From Dyadobacter sp. (lineage in GTDB: Bacteria; Bacteroidota; Bacteroidia; Cytophagales; Spirosomataceae), in assembly GCF_017744695.1 (NCBI RefSeq), contig NZ_JAGIAS010000008.1, positions 1 to 64,000 on the forward strand: DNA of 64,000 nucleotides, written 5' to 3'. Made by a program: the position numbers and the translations under genes. This document shows positions 1 through 8,760 of the stretch, one piece after another (the first letter of the stretch is position 1; each line of letters begins with the position of its first letter). A model generated the notes under the pieces. That model was not told where the DNA came from. It did not search any database and saw only the letters and a list, made by a program, of their open reading frames with translations.

Positions 1-2
1 AA

Positions 3-749
3 GTAAGAAAATGGCTGGCAATGTTGATGGCGCCGGGCTCCTCTCTGGGTGGGGCAAGACCGAAAGCCAATATCCTTGACGAAAAGGGGCAGCCCTGGAT
101 CGCTAAATTCCCGTCAAAAAATGATACAATCGACCGGGCGGCATGGGAATACCTGGCTTACCGACTGGCGATAAATGCAGGAATTGAGATGGCCGAAAGC
201 AAATTAGAGCATGTGGCGGGAAAGTATCATACTTTCTTTACGAAGCGATTCGACCGAAAAAAGAGTTCCCGCATCCATTTTGCCTCCGCCATGACCATGA
301 CAGGTAAGAATGAAGAACTGATTCGCGACGACATTCCTTCCTATCTAGATATAGTCGAATTTATACAGTTTTCAGGAGCCGGCGTGGCCGAAGACCTAGC
401 CCAACTGTGGCGACGAATGGTATTCAATATACTCATATCTAATACGGATGACCATTTGAGAAATCACGGTTTTTTGCTCACTTCCGCAGGATGGAGGCTT
501 TCGCCAGCTTTTGATATCAACCCCTCAATTGATAAGGATGGACTCGCCCTGAACATCGATATGGACAGCAACCAACTTGAATTGGATCTGGCTAAACAGG
601 TTGGCGTCTACTTTCGCTTGAGGGAGAATGAAATGGATGGCATTATAGAAGAAGTAAAATCAGCCGTGGCTGAATGGCAGAAGTTAGCGAGAGAAATTGG
701 AATAGGTCGCGGCGAGCAGATGTTGATGGCTGCGGCATTTCGGGTGTAG
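3..749 (+). CDS. HipA-family serine/threonine kinase toxin, 5' end outside window
   Basis: C-terminal part of a type II toxin-antitoxin HipA-like kinase. The frame is open to the window edge, so the N-terminus is missing; about 248 residues are visible against roughly 420-440 for full HipA. A GSSLGGARPKA motif lies near the visible start, matching the family's nucleotide-binding/autophosphorylation region. A catalytic loop with NTDDHLRNH lies near residue 145, followed by an AFDIN metal-binding motif. E. coli HipA phosphorylates glutamyl-tRNA synthetase; the target here is unknown. No HipB antitoxin follows; it would normally sit upstream, outside the window. An ATG at 21 is internal to the motif context and is unlikely to be the start. 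Confidence 0.88.
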   Translation, partial: VRKWLAMLMAPGSSLGGARPKANILDEKGQPWIAKFPSKNDTIDRAAWEYLAYRLAINAGIEMAESKLEHVAGKYHTFFTKRFDRKKSSRIHFASAMTMTGKNEELIRDDIPSYLDIVEFIQFSGAGVAEDLAQLWRRMVFNILISNTDDHLRNHGFLLTSAGWRLSPAFDINPSIDKDGLALNIDMDSNQLELDLAKQVGVYFRLRENEMDGIIEEVKSAVAEWQKLAREIGIGRGEQMLMAAAFRV

Positions 750-898
750 TGGAGTTTCCCAAGATTTATGCACCTAACTCAACGATTAATTTACTTGCCA
801 TCCTTCGCGTGCGGAGGATCAAAATTATCCCGACAAATCCTACCTAGCGCTCGCCGGTGAGCAGTATAGCAAATATCTTCTGAATATTCCAAACATCG

Positions 899-1312
899 CT
901 ACCTGTCTTTAACCCTGATCACCAACTTCAAACCCGACCAAACCGCGTCGACCGCGCATACTTTCACATCTACCAAGCCAATCGCGAGAGCAAGATTACG
1001 GATTACGTCCTCAGTGACATCGGTAGGTACCTTCGAGGCCTTTTTGGGCCAGGAAATCCAGATGACACCGTTCGATACGATCTCCTTTTTCAATGCAGGC
1101 AGGTCTCTTTCCAAATCAGCGGCTTTTTGGGTGAAATAATGAATGAAATCTACGCCCGGCGTAGGGTCTTCCAAAACCGCAATATCAGCAGGAAGCCCTT
1201 CCAGCAAATCAAAATAGCCCTCCGGCGGATCTACGAACCTGATTTTGAAGCCAGCCTTGATGCCCAACTTTTTGACAAGACTTGTATTGGAATAACCTGC
1301 CTGACCAGCCAT
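899..1312 (-). CDS. DUF3052 family protein
   Basis: A 137-residue protein of the DUF3052 family, recognised from its N-terminal pattern (GYSNTSLVKKLGIKAGF), the following PPEGYFDLLEGLP segment and the central VIWISWPKK motif. The family is small and soluble, and its biochemical role is unknown. The protein has no signal peptide or membrane segment. It stands alone, facing away from the DUF819 gene that starts at 1462. The 149 bases between its end and the hipA-like gene show no recognisable feature. Confidence 0.85.
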   Translation of the reverse strand: MAGQAGYSNTSLVKKLGIKAGFKIRFVDPPEGYFDLLEGLPADIAVLEDPTPGVDFIHYFTQKAADLERDLPALKKEIVSNGVIWISWPKKASKVPTDVTEDVIRNLALAIGLVDVKVCAVDAVWSGLKLVIRVKDR

Positions 1313-1461
1313 AATATAAGTAAATGATACATTACAAGTAAGTTACAAACAGGTTGTTTCAGACACAAGTACCTGATTCCAAAAGCTTCAAAAGAATGCA
1401 TTTCCGGCACTTTTCACCTATTTTTAGCCATTCACATTTCCCTTACCTGTAATTCTGACGC

Positions 1462-2688
1462 ATGATTACCAACGACGCTGTCGTTCTCGGCCTTTTAATG
1501 CTTATCCTTGCCGGCATTTTCTACACGGCCGCGCAGCCTGGCTGGAAGCGGTTTTACACCGTCATACCTCCCCTGCTGCTCTGCTATTTCATACCGGGTT
1601 TGCTCAATTCGTTCGGCATTGTCAATGGGGCTACGTCTCAGCTCTATCCGGTGGTCTCCAAATATTTCCTTCCGGCCTGTCTTGTGCTTTTCACGGTCGG
1701 AATGGATTGGAAGTCGCTCACGCGCCTTGGCCCTAAGGCATTGGCCGCGATGTTGATTGGCACCGCCGGTATTATGGTCGGAGGGCCGGTGGCGTTATGG
1801 ATCGTTGGCGCCGTCAGCCCGGCCACCGTTGCCGGCGAAGGTGCCGATGCCGTCTGGCGCGGATTAGCAACGATCGCCGGAAGCTGGATAGGCGGCGGGG
1901 CTAACCAAACCGCATTACGCGAGGTTTTCCACCCAAGTGACGCGCTTTTCTCTCAAATGGTGGCCGTTGACGTGCTGATCGCCGAGTTATGGATGGCCGC
2001 TTTGATTTACGGCGCCGGGATCGCCTCGCGTGTGGACGTATTCCTGGGTGCGGACGCCCGCGCGGTGCAGGAAGTGAAGGAGCATCTGGATTCGGACCAG
2101 AAGGCCCACGAGCAAAACCCGATGCTGCGCGATTACATTTTTCTGGCGGCAGCAGGATTCGGGGCGACAGGCGTCGCACACGGGTTGGCAGAAATTATCA
2201 CCCCCTACCTGGCCAAAAATTATCCGGCACTGGAAAAATACAGTCTTACTTCCAATTTCTTCTGGGTGATCAGCATCGCCACCCTGATCGGCATCCTGCT
2301 CTCGCTCACACCCGTGCGCAAGCTGGAATATTATGGCGCATCCAGGCTGGGCTCGGTGTTCCTGTATGTGCTCGTGGCGACAATTGGTATGCAAATGGAC
2401 CTGGGGGCGGTCGCCGACAATCCGGGACTATTCGCCATTGGTTTAATATGGATTTCCATCCACGGCATAATCCTGGTTATAGCATGCAAATGGCTTAAAA
2501 TACCTTTCTTCTTTCTCGCTGTCGGCAGCCAGGCAAACGTGGGCGGCTCGGCTTCTGCTTCGGTGGTGGCGGCCGCTTTTCACCCGTCACTGGCCCCGGT
2601 TGGCGTATTACTCGCAATTTTGGGATATGCTATCGGAACTTATGGAGGGTATTTAACTGCTTTAATGATGCAATGGATCAGCATCTAA
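1462..2688 (+). CDS. DUF819 family membrane protein
   Basis: A 408-residue polytopic inner-membrane protein with about ten hydrophobic segments spread over the whole length. The conserved glycine-rich stretch GSWIGGGANQTA near residue 140 and SQANVGGSASASVVAAAFHP near residue 355 are the usual signatures of DUF819 (YjcL-like), a family that resembles sodium-dependent or carboxylate carriers. The substrate is not known. The gene ends 12 bases before a molybdoenzyme gene on the same strand, so the two are probably cotranscribed. Confidence 0.87.
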   Translation: MITNDAVVLGLLMLILAGIFYTAAQPGWKRFYTVIPPLLLCYFIPGLLNSFGIVNGATSQLYPVVSKYFLPACLVLFTVGMDWKSLTRLGPKALAAMLIGTAGIMVGGPVALWIVGAVSPATVAGEGADAVWRGLATIAGSWIGGGANQTALREVFHPSDALFSQMVAVDVLIAELWMAALIYGAGIASRVDVFLGADARAVQEVKEHLDSDQKAHEQNPMLRDYIFLAAAGFGATGVAHGLAEIITPYLAKNYPALEKYSLTSNFFWVISIATLIGILLSLTPVRKLEYYGASRLGSVFLYVLVATIGMQMDLGAVADNPGLFAIGLIWISIHGIILVIACKWLKIPFFFLAVGSQANVGGSASASVVAAAFHPSLAPVGVLLAILGYAIGTYGGYLTALMMQWISI

Positions 2689-2700
2689 ACATCGATTGAC

Positions 2701-3393
2701 ATGGAAGAGAACAGCAAACTCGATAAAATCGTCGAAGCGCGCATGAAACTGAAAGCCCGCTTCGAACAACAAATGGCTGAAACACCCTCCGTTTCCGATA
2801 CCAGGCCCATGGGAAGCGGCGCGCCAAACCGTCACGGAATGCCCCAACTGCCTATTGGTCAGACCCGCACAGTGAAATGGCCGGTCCTGGACCTGGGTTT
2901 CAAGCCCGATGTGCCGCTTAGCAAATGGAAGCTCGTAGTCGACGGCGAGGTGGAATCGCCCGTCACGCTTACCTGGGACGAATTTATGGCGCTGCCTCAA
3001 ACCAGTGATGTAAGTGATTTCCATTGTGTGACCACCTGGTCGCGCATGGACGTGCCCTGGGTAGGTGTGCGCCTGGCGGATATCGCCGCGTTGGTCATGC
3101 CCAAACCGACGGCTACGCACGTTCTGTGCCACGGTTATGACCAATACACAACCAATCTTTCATTGGAAGAGGCACTGAAAGAAGACGTTCTGCTCGTTCA
3201 TACCGCCGATGGCAAGCCGCTCGAACGCGACCACGGCGGCCCGGTACGCATGATCACCCCGCAGCTCTACGCATGGAAGGGCAGCAAATGGATCAGCCGT
3301 ATTCAGTTTTTACCTAAAAACCAGCTGGGTTTCTGGGAATTGAGAGGGTATTCCAATACGGCTTATCCATGGCGGAACGATCGGTACAGCTAG
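2701..3393 (+). CDS. Sulfite oxidase-like molybdopterin-dependent oxidoreductase
   Basis: A 230-residue protein with the sulfite-oxidase molybdopterin-binding fold (YedY/MsrP-like superfamily). The presumed molybdenum-ligating cysteine is Cys109 in DFHCVTTWSRMD, and a GPVRMITPQLYAWKGSKW segment follows near residue 180, as in this family. There is no Tat or Sec signal, so unlike MsrP this appears to be a cytoplasmic enzyme. The first 45 residues are charged and probably poorly structured. It follows the DUF819 gene by 12 bases. Its substrate cannot be read from the sequence; relation to sulfite oxidation is by family only. Confidence 0.88.
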   Translation: MEENSKLDKIVEARMKLKARFEQQMAETPSVSDTRPMGSGAPNRHGMPQLPIGQTRTVKWPVLDLGFKPDVPLSKWKLVVDGEVESPVTLTWDEFMALPQTSDVSDFHCVTTWSRMDVPWVGVRLADIAALVMPKPTATHVLCHGYDQYTTNLSLEEALKEDVLLVHTADGKPLERDHGGPVRMITPQLYAWKGSKWISRIQFLPKNQLGFWELRGYSNTAYPWRNDRYS

Positions 3394-3405
3394 ACTAAGT
3401 TCTTT

Positions 3406-4167
3406 TTACATATCCAGCACCAAGCCGTCATAAGCAAGATGTACATGCGGAGGGAGCTCACTCTCGACTGCGGCGTGCAGGCCGAGTTTATGGCTGATAT
3501 GCGTCAGGTAAGCTTGCGGTACGTTCAGCTTGTCGATCAGGTCCAGCGCCTCGGGAAGCGTGAAATGAGAAAGATGCGGCTCCTTTTGCAAGGTATCGAG
3601 CACGAGCACCTGCGAACCTTTGATTTTCTCCTGCTCTTCTTCGGAGATGTAGTTCGCGTCGGTAATGTAGGTAAAATCGCCGATACGGTAGCCGTAAACC
3701 GGCAACTTATGGTGCATTACCTCGATTGGGGTCACCTTCACCCCCGCCACTTCAAACGGCTCGTTCTCGATGGGATGCATTTCGAAATGTGGTACACCGG
3801 GGTAGCGCTTTTCTGAAAACGCATAGGCAAATTCGGTTTTGATCTGATTGAGCACTTCCTGCCTGCCGTAGAGCGGCATATCCATCTGCTGGCGATGATT
3901 GAATGCCCGGATATCGTCCAGGCCCGCAGTATGGTCTTTGTGTTGGTGGGTAAAAACAGCCGCGTCGAGACTACGCACATTGGCCCGCAGCATTTGCTGT
4001 CGAAAATCGGGACCGGTATCGATTACAAACGATTTGCCGTGGGCCTGAATCCACACGGAAGTGCGCAAACGCTTGTCATGCTGGTCATTAGAACGGCAAA
4101 CGACACAATCGCAGGCAATAACCGGTATTCCCTGCGATGTGCCGGTTCCTAAAAATGTAATCCTCAT
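3406..4167 (-). CDS. MBL-fold metallo-hydrolase, PhnP-like
   Basis: A 253-residue metallo-beta-lactamase-fold hydrolase. The HQHKDHTAG motif near residue 75 supplies the HxHxDH di-metal site, and further metal-ligand positions are seen in MHHKLPVYGYRIGDFTYITDAN and LTHISHKLG. An N-terminal LGTGTSQGIPVIACDCVVC segment with closely spaced cysteines resembles the structural zinc site of PhnP-type cyclic phosphodiesterases. The substrate may be a cyclic phosphate or another small phosphodiester, but this is inferred from the family only. It lies 7 bases downstream of a response-regulator gene on the same strand. Confidence 0.87.
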   Translation of the reverse strand: MRITFLGTGTSQGIPVIACDCVVCRSNDQHDKRLRTSVWIQAHGKSFVIDTGPDFRQQMLRANVRSLDAAVFTHQHKDHTAGLDDIRAFNHRQQMDMPLYGRQEVLNQIKTEFAYAFSEKRYPGVPHFEMHPIENEPFEVAGVKVTPIEVMHHKLPVYGYRIGDFTYITDANYISEEEQEKIKGSQVLVLDTLQKEPHLSHFTLPEALDLIDKLNVPQAYLTHISHKLGLHAAVESELPPHVHLAYDGLVLDM

Positions 4168-4174
4168 CAGGTGT

Positions 4175-4552
4175 TTATTCGGTCAGATGCGCCACCACTT
4201 CAACCAGGCGGTCGAAATTCAATGGTTTCATCAGCGCATCGTCAAATCCTGCTTCTTTGAAATCTTCGTCTGAGTAATTTTTGGCATTGCCCGTGATCGC
4301 CACGATCGGTGTCTTGGCTTTTTTCTCGTCGGACAATTTGCGGATGCTTCTTGCACATTCCATTCCATCCATCACAGGCATATTGATGTCCAAAAGAATG
4401 ATATCAAAATCCTCTTTTTCAAGCAATTGCAGCACTTGTTCGCCGTTTTTCACGGAAGTGATTTCATAATGCTGAAATTCCAGAATCTTCCTTGCCAGGT
4501 TTTGAATAACTGAACTGTCTTCGGCAATGAGTACTCGTTTTGTGTATGACAT
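4175..4552 (-). CDS. Single-domain response regulator
   Basis: A stand-alone CheY-like receiver domain of 125 residues. The phospho-acceptor aspartate is in FDIILLDINMPVMDG near residue 55; acidic residues (IAEDSS) lie near the N-terminus, and the conserved Thr (AITGN) and Lys (MKPLN) follow in the expected order. No output domain is present, so it probably acts through protein contact or in a phosphorelay. I chose the ATG at 4552 rather than an ATG at 4594 because the extra 14 residues do not resemble a receiver domain. It is followed closely by the MBL hydrolase gene. Confidence 0.9.
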   Translation of the reverse strand: MSYTKRVLIAEDSSVIQNLARKILEFQHYEITSVKNGEQVLQLLEKEDFDIILLDINMPVMDGMECARSIRKLSDEKKAKTPIVAITGNAKNYSDEDFKEAGFDDALMKPLNFDRLVEVVAHLTE

Positions 4553-4703
4553 ACAATGGGCAGGTATTGTGTTTAAAGTTTTTTCCCAGGTCAATTTAGA
4601 TATATTTCAACCAACATCGCAAACCCGATGGTCGCGAAGTTTCAAAATTATTCCAAAAAAGTAAATAAACCTTCCATACTTTTTCAAAGCGCGCGATCAG
4701 GTG

Positions 4704-4711
4704 TAAGTTTG
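4704..4711 (+). promoter_or_regulatory. Candidate -7 promoter element for DUF1684 gene
   Basis: TAAGTTTG matches the Bacteroidota sigma consensus TAnnTTTG, with a T-rich stretch about 18 bases upstream as a possible -33 element. A transcript starting near 4718 would make the ATG at 4739 the first usable start and exclude the longer reading from 4628. Confidence 0.5.
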
Positions 4712-4738
4712 CAGTCCGATTACCCAATATTCCTTGTT

Positions 4739-5389
4739 ATGTTCAAAAATAAAGTGATCCGATACAGCACGATTGCCATGTTCATGGCCATCCTTGCTTA
4801 CTTCATTATTGAAAACATGGGCGGCAGCACCAGCTCCGACGACGCTATCGCGGCCAATCCGGCGGCCTATAAAGCTAAGATCCTCGAAGAACGCGCGGCC
4901 AAGGACGAGCAGTTCAAATCCGGCGACGACTCTCCTATCAAGGATAAGGAAAGCTTCCACGGCCTGCATTATTTCGAGCCCAGCCTTGCATTTCGCGTGA
5001 AGGCCAATATTTCCCCTTACATGCAAGAGGATAAGGAGGTAATCGTGAAATATACTGACGGTACGACCGAGAAATATGAAAAATACGGCTATGCCAATTT
5101 CAGCATTGAAGGCCAGTCGCAAAAACTGCTGCTTTTAAAGAACGAGGGCACTATTTCGGTGCTTTTCCGCGATGGTACCAGCGGCAAAGAAACCTATGGC
5201 GGCGGCCGCTACCTGGACTACCCGGTGGATCAGATCAAGAATAACACCATTGTACTGGACTTCAACAAGGCGTATAATCCCTACTGTGCTTACCAGGAAA
5301 GCTACGCCTGCCCGGTACCGCCTGCCGAAAATACATTGACGGTCGCCATTCATGCCGGTGAAGTAACCGAGGAAGCGACACACGAGTAA
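4739..5389 (+). CDS. DUF1684 domain-containing protein, membrane-anchored
   Basis: A 216-residue protein of the DUF1684 family. The start at 4739 gives an N-terminal hydrophobic anchor (residues 8-25), then a charged linker, then the family core. The core ends with YGGGRYLDYP and LDFNKAYNPYCAY near residue 175, followed by CPVPPAENTL. The function is unknown. The hydrophobic N-terminus suggests anchoring at the membrane or export. A second copy of the same family, with a cleavable-looking signal, is encoded at 53049-53669. Confidence 0.87.
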   Translation: MFKNKVIRYSTIAMFMAILAYFIIENMGGSTSSDDAIAANPAAYKAKILEERAAKDEQFKSGDDSPIKDKESFHGLHYFEPSLAFRVKANISPYMQEDKEVIVKYTDGTTEKYEKYGYANFSIEGQSQKLLLLKNEGTISVLFRDGTSGKETYGGGRYLDYPVDQIKNNTIVLDFNKAYNPYCAYQESYACPVPPAENTLTVAIHAGEVTEEATHE

Positions 5390-5451
5390 GCTCGCCGGCA
5401 TAAAAAACGGCCTTGGCGCATAATGCCCGAATGCCGTTCAAACTAAATCAT

Positions 5452-5459
5452 TAATTTTG
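5452..5459 (+). promoter_or_regulatory. Candidate -7 promoter element for pheT
   Basis: TAATTTTG fits TAnnTTTG and lies 54 bases before the pheT ATG. No convincing TTG-type -33 element is visible at the usual distance. Confidence 0.45.
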
Positions 5460-5513
5460 CAAACAGGCCGTATTTACAGCGCCTGATTTATTATTGTTAT
5501 TAAAGCATTCTAG

Positions 5514-7943
5514 ATGAAGATCTCTTATAAGTGGCTTAAAGATTTAATTGAAATAACTGAAACACCCGAACAAATCGACCGGCTATTAACCGGCACCGGG
5601 CTGGAAGTCGAAGGTATTGAAGAGATCGAATCGATAAAAGGCGGTTTGCGGGGCGTGGTGATCGGTGAGGTACTGACCCGTGAAAAACATCCCGAGGCCG
5701 ACCGACTGAGCCTGACGACCGTGGACGTAGGCGGCGAAGCACCGCTTTCGATCGTCTGCGGCGCGCCGAATGTGGCTGCCGGACAAAAAGTGATCGTAGC
5801 GACCGTTGGCGCTACATTATATCCGACCGGCAGCGACCAGCCGCTGGTTCTGAAAAAATCCAAAATCCGCGGCGCATTGTCGGAAGGGATGATCTGCGCC
5901 GAAGACGAGCTCGGCGTGGGAACCTCGCACGATGGCATTCTCGTGCTCGATACCCAGCTACCAAACGGCACGCCTGCCGCTGAATACTTCGGCATTTCCT
6001 CCGATTACCTGATCGAGATCGGCCTCACACCTAACCGCGCGGACGCGGCTTCGCATTATGGGGTCGCGCGTGATCTGAAAGCAGTTTTGAAGCGCGAGAT
6101 CACATTGCCTTCCGTTGAGGCCTTCAAAGTAGATAATCAAAATCTGCCGATCCCGGTGGAGGTTCGCAATACGGAGGCCTGCCCTCGCTATACCGGCCTT
6201 ACGATTTCGGGCATTACCGTGGCCGAATCGCCGGAATGGCTCAAACAACGCCTGCAAACGATCGGTATCCGCGCGATCAATAACATCGTCGACATTACCA
6301 ATTATGTTTGCCACGAGCTCGGTCAGCCCATGCACGCATTCGATGCGGATAAGGTTTTGGGCAAAAAAGTGATCGTTACCACCGTGGCTGAAAATACGCC
6401 ATTTGTGACGCTGGATGGTATCGAGCGCAAAATCTCGGCCAGCGACCTGATGATTTGCAGCGAAGGCATCGATGGCAACCCCGAACCGATGTGCATTGCC
6501 GGTGTTTTTGGCGGACTTACTTCCGGCGTAACAGACACTACCACTTCTATTTTCCTTGAATCGGCCTATTTCTCGCCTGTGTGGGTACGCAGGACCGCGC
6601 AGCGTTTTGCATTGAAAACCGATTCGTCATTCCGCTTCGAGCGCGGTACCGACCCGAACATGCCGCTTTTCGCATTGAAACGGGCTGCATTGCTGATTCA
6701 AGAGATTGCTGGCGGAAGCGTTTCTTCCGAGGTCATCGATATTTACCCCGAGCCAATTGAAGATTTCAAGGTAAATATCAAATACAAAAACATCGACCGG
6801 CTGATCGGCAAATCCCTGGGCAAAGATTTGATTAAGGACATTCTCGAATCGCTCGATATCCGCGTTACGGATGAAACAGAAGCCGGTTTCATCGCGATCG
6901 TGCCGCCTTACCGCGTGGACGTGCAGCGCGAGGCCGATGTGATCGAGGAGATCCTTCGCATTTACGGGTTCGGTCAGGTGGAACTCTCTAACTCATTGAG
7001 CTCCGATTACCTTTCGGATTTCCCAGTCAACGATCCTGAGAAGCTCAAACTGCGCGTTGCGGAGCTGCTGGTAGGCAATGGTTTCAATGAAATGATCAAC
7101 AACTCGTTGACCAAACCCGAGTACCAGGCCATACTGCGCGAAGCACTCGCGGGCAACCCGGTGAAAATCCTGAACTACCTCAGCGAAGACTTGTCTGTAA
7201 TGCGCCAAACTTTGCTTTTCTCCGGTCTTGAAGTGATTGCTTACAACAGCAACCGCCGTCAGAAGGATCTGAAAGTATTCGAATTTGGAAAAACCTACCA
7301 CGAAACCGACGGCAAATACAGCGAAAAAGAGCGTCTGTCGGTATTTTTGACGGGTAATATCCGCCAGGAAAGCTGGTTCGAAAAATCACGCGAGGTAGTT
7401 TTCCATGATCTGGCTGCATTTGTGAACCAGGTACTGACTTCGATGAAAATACGCGAAGTGCAGAAGCAGGAGGCCGATAACGCCATTTTCAAAAGCGGCT
7501 TGACATTGCTGGCTAATAAAAAACCAGTGGTATCCTTTGGTTTGCTGAATGCAGCCGTTGCCAAGAAGCTCGACATTAAAGCGCCGGTCTTCTATGCCGA
7601 TTTCGATTGGGAATACCTGCTTCGCCAGTACAACGCTGCTGTTGAATACACCGAAGTTCCAAAGTTCCCCGAAGTACGCCGTGACCTTTCGGTGGTGCTG
7701 AACAAAAAAGTGACTTTCGAAGAGCTTCGCCAGGCCGCCTACAAAACCGAGCGGAACCTGCTGCGCGCCGTAAACGTGTTCGACGTGTACGAAGGCGCGA
7801 ACCTGGAAGGCAAAAAATCGTATTCGATCAGCTTCATTTTGCAGGACGAGCAGCAAACGCTCACCGACAAGGTAATCGACAAAACGATGCAGCGGTTGAT
7901 CGCTACCTACGAAAGAGAATTTGAAGCGGTAATCAGAAAATAA
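5514..7943 (+). CDS. pheT: Phenylalanine--tRNA ligase beta subunit
   Basis: An 809-residue PheRS beta chain, full length for the bacterial family. It forms the alpha2-beta2 cytoplasmic enzyme that charges tRNA-Phe. In order: N-terminal PheT segment, tRNA-binding OB-fold (about residues 40-150), B3/B4 editing domain (about 210-380), B5 domain (starting near YKNIDRLIGKSLG), the synthetase-like core, and a C-terminal ferredoxin-fold anticodon-binding domain starting at FPEVRRDLSVVL. The alpha-subunit gene pheS is not adjacent. It is followed 41 bases later by a coiled-coil gene and zapA, so the group is likely cotranscribed. Confidence 0.98.
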   Translation: MKISYKWLKDLIEITETPEQIDRLLTGTGLEVEGIEEIESIKGGLRGVVIGEVLTREKHPEADRLSLTTVDVGGEAPLSIVCGAPNVAAGQKVIVATVGATLYPTGSDQPLVLKKSKIRGALSEGMICAEDELGVGTSHDGILVLDTQLPNGTPAAEYFGISSDYLIEIGLTPNRADAASHYGVARDLKAVLKREITLPSVEAFKVDNQNLPIPVEVRNTEACPRYTGLTISGITVAESPEWLKQRLQTIGIRAINNIVDITNYVCHELGQPMHAFDADKVLGKKVIVTTVAENTPFVTLDGIERKISASDLMICSEGIDGNPEPMCIAGVFGGLTSGVTDTTTSIFLESAYFSPVWVRRTAQRFALKTDSSFRFERGTDPNMPLFALKRAALLIQEIAGGSVSSEVIDIYPEPIEDFKVNIKYKNIDRLIGKSLGKDLIKDILESLDIRVTDETEAGFIAIVPPYRVDVQREADVIEEILRIYGFGQVELSNSLSSDYLSDFPVNDPEKLKLRVAELLVGNGFNEMINNSLTKPEYQAILREALAGNPVKILNYLSEDLSVMRQTLLFSGLEVIAYNSNRRQKDLKVFEFGKTYHETDGKYSEKERLSVFLTGNIRQESWFEKSREVVFHDLAAFVNQVLTSMKIREVQKQEADNAIFKSGLTLLANKKPVVSFGLLNAAVAKKLDIKAPVFYADFDWEYLLRQYNAAVEYTEVPKFPEVRRDLSVVLNKKVTFEELRQAAYKTERNLLRAVNVFDVYEGANLEGKKSYSISFILQDEQQTLTDKVIDKTMQRLIATYEREFEAVIRK

Positions 7944-7984
7944 ACCACAGTTTTTTCATTGTCGGATTTTTTCAGTTGAGGAAA

Positions 7985-8329
7985 ATGGAGCGGACTACCG
8001 AACGTATTATCGAGCACAAACTATCCGACGTCGAGAAAAAACTCGAAATCCTGATTAACCATAAAGAGAAATTAACCTGGTCGATCTCAGAGCTCCAGCG
8101 TGAAAACGCGGAGCTCCGGGCGGCTAATGCGAAGCTCACGGAAGAATCGAAAGAAATAAGGAAAAAATACACCTCTTTAGAAAAAGACTTTAATAAGTCT
8201 AAAAGTTTCGCTAAACTTGTCACTAGTAAACTGACACCAACAGGCGCAATTGCCGAGCTGAAAGAATCAGTTGAAAGATATATCCAGGAGATCGATAAGT
8301 GCATCGAATTGCTTGAAGATACCTTATGA
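7985..8329 (+). CDS. Small coiled-coil protein upstream of zapA
   Basis: A 114-residue, highly charged protein with a predicted coiled coil from about residue 12 to 75 (heptad-like HKLSDVEKKLEILINHKEKL followed by ELQRENAELRAANAKL). It has no signal peptide. The ATG at 7985 is preferred over an in-frame TTG at 7976. Its stop overlaps the zapA start (ATGA), implying translational coupling. A role in cell division alongside ZapA, comparable to ZapB, is plausible from position and coiled-coil character, but sequence does not prove it. Confidence 0.8.
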   Translation: MERTTERIIEHKLSDVEKKLEILINHKEKLTWSISELQRENAELRAANAKLTEESKEIRKKYTSLEKDFNKSKSFAKLVTSKLTPTGAIAELKESVERYIQEIDKCIELLEDTL

Positions 8330-8637
8330 AAAAAAATAGCATACCTAATCCAGACGTTTCTGTCTTTATAAAACTGCTGGACAGAGGTTTCAAACTGAGC
8401 GTTCCGGCGGATCAGGAGAAATTTTACAGGGATGGGTATGAGGTGTTCATGCAGCGTGTGCAACAGCATAAATTAAAAGGGAAAGTATACGGTGACATAG
8501 AGGCGATTGCATTAACCTCTATCGAATGCCTGGTGGCATTACAACGGAACCAGGAAGAAATGGACGACCTGGTAGCGGCTTTTAAGAGCAGAGTGGAAAA
8601 ACTGGACGAAACAATCGCCAGTGCTATCGAAAGCTGA
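8326..8637 (+). CDS. zapA: Cell division protein ZapA
   Basis: A 103-residue ZapA-family protein. The N-terminal half carries the ZapA domain pattern (VSVFIKLLDRGFKLSVPADQ, then the IEAIALTSIECLVALQ helix), and the C-terminus forms a helix suited to dimer or tetramer formation. ZapA binds FtsZ and bundles its filaments at the division ring. It overlaps the preceding coiled-coil gene by four bases. The 123 bases between this gene and rny contain one small imperfect hairpin around TAGTCGGT/ACCAACTA, just before the rny start. Confidence 0.87.
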   Translation: MKKNSIPNPDVSVFIKLLDRGFKLSVPADQEKFYRDGYEVFMQRVQQHKLKGKVYGDIEAIALTSIECLVALQRNQEEMDDLVAAFKSRVEKLDETIASAIES

Positions 8638-8760
8638 CACCCATACCTGACCCTTTGATTTTTTAGAGTATCTGCAAAAATATACTTTCAATTTCTTCCA
8701 TTTTCGGCATTTCAACGCGGGTGTAGTCGGTAAAACCAACTATATATAACCATTATTGAA

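Noticed and set aside
1127..1327. 66-codon plus-strand frame
   Set aside because: Lies antisense to the DUF3052 gene and has no supporting features.
4628..4738. Extended N-terminus of the first DUF1684 protein
   Set aside because: A promoter element at 4704-4711 lies inside it and the membrane anchor begins right after the ATG at 4739.
8638..8760. Possible 6S RNA gene between zapA and rny
   Set aside because: The gap is shorter than a 6S RNA and lacks a long bulged hairpin.
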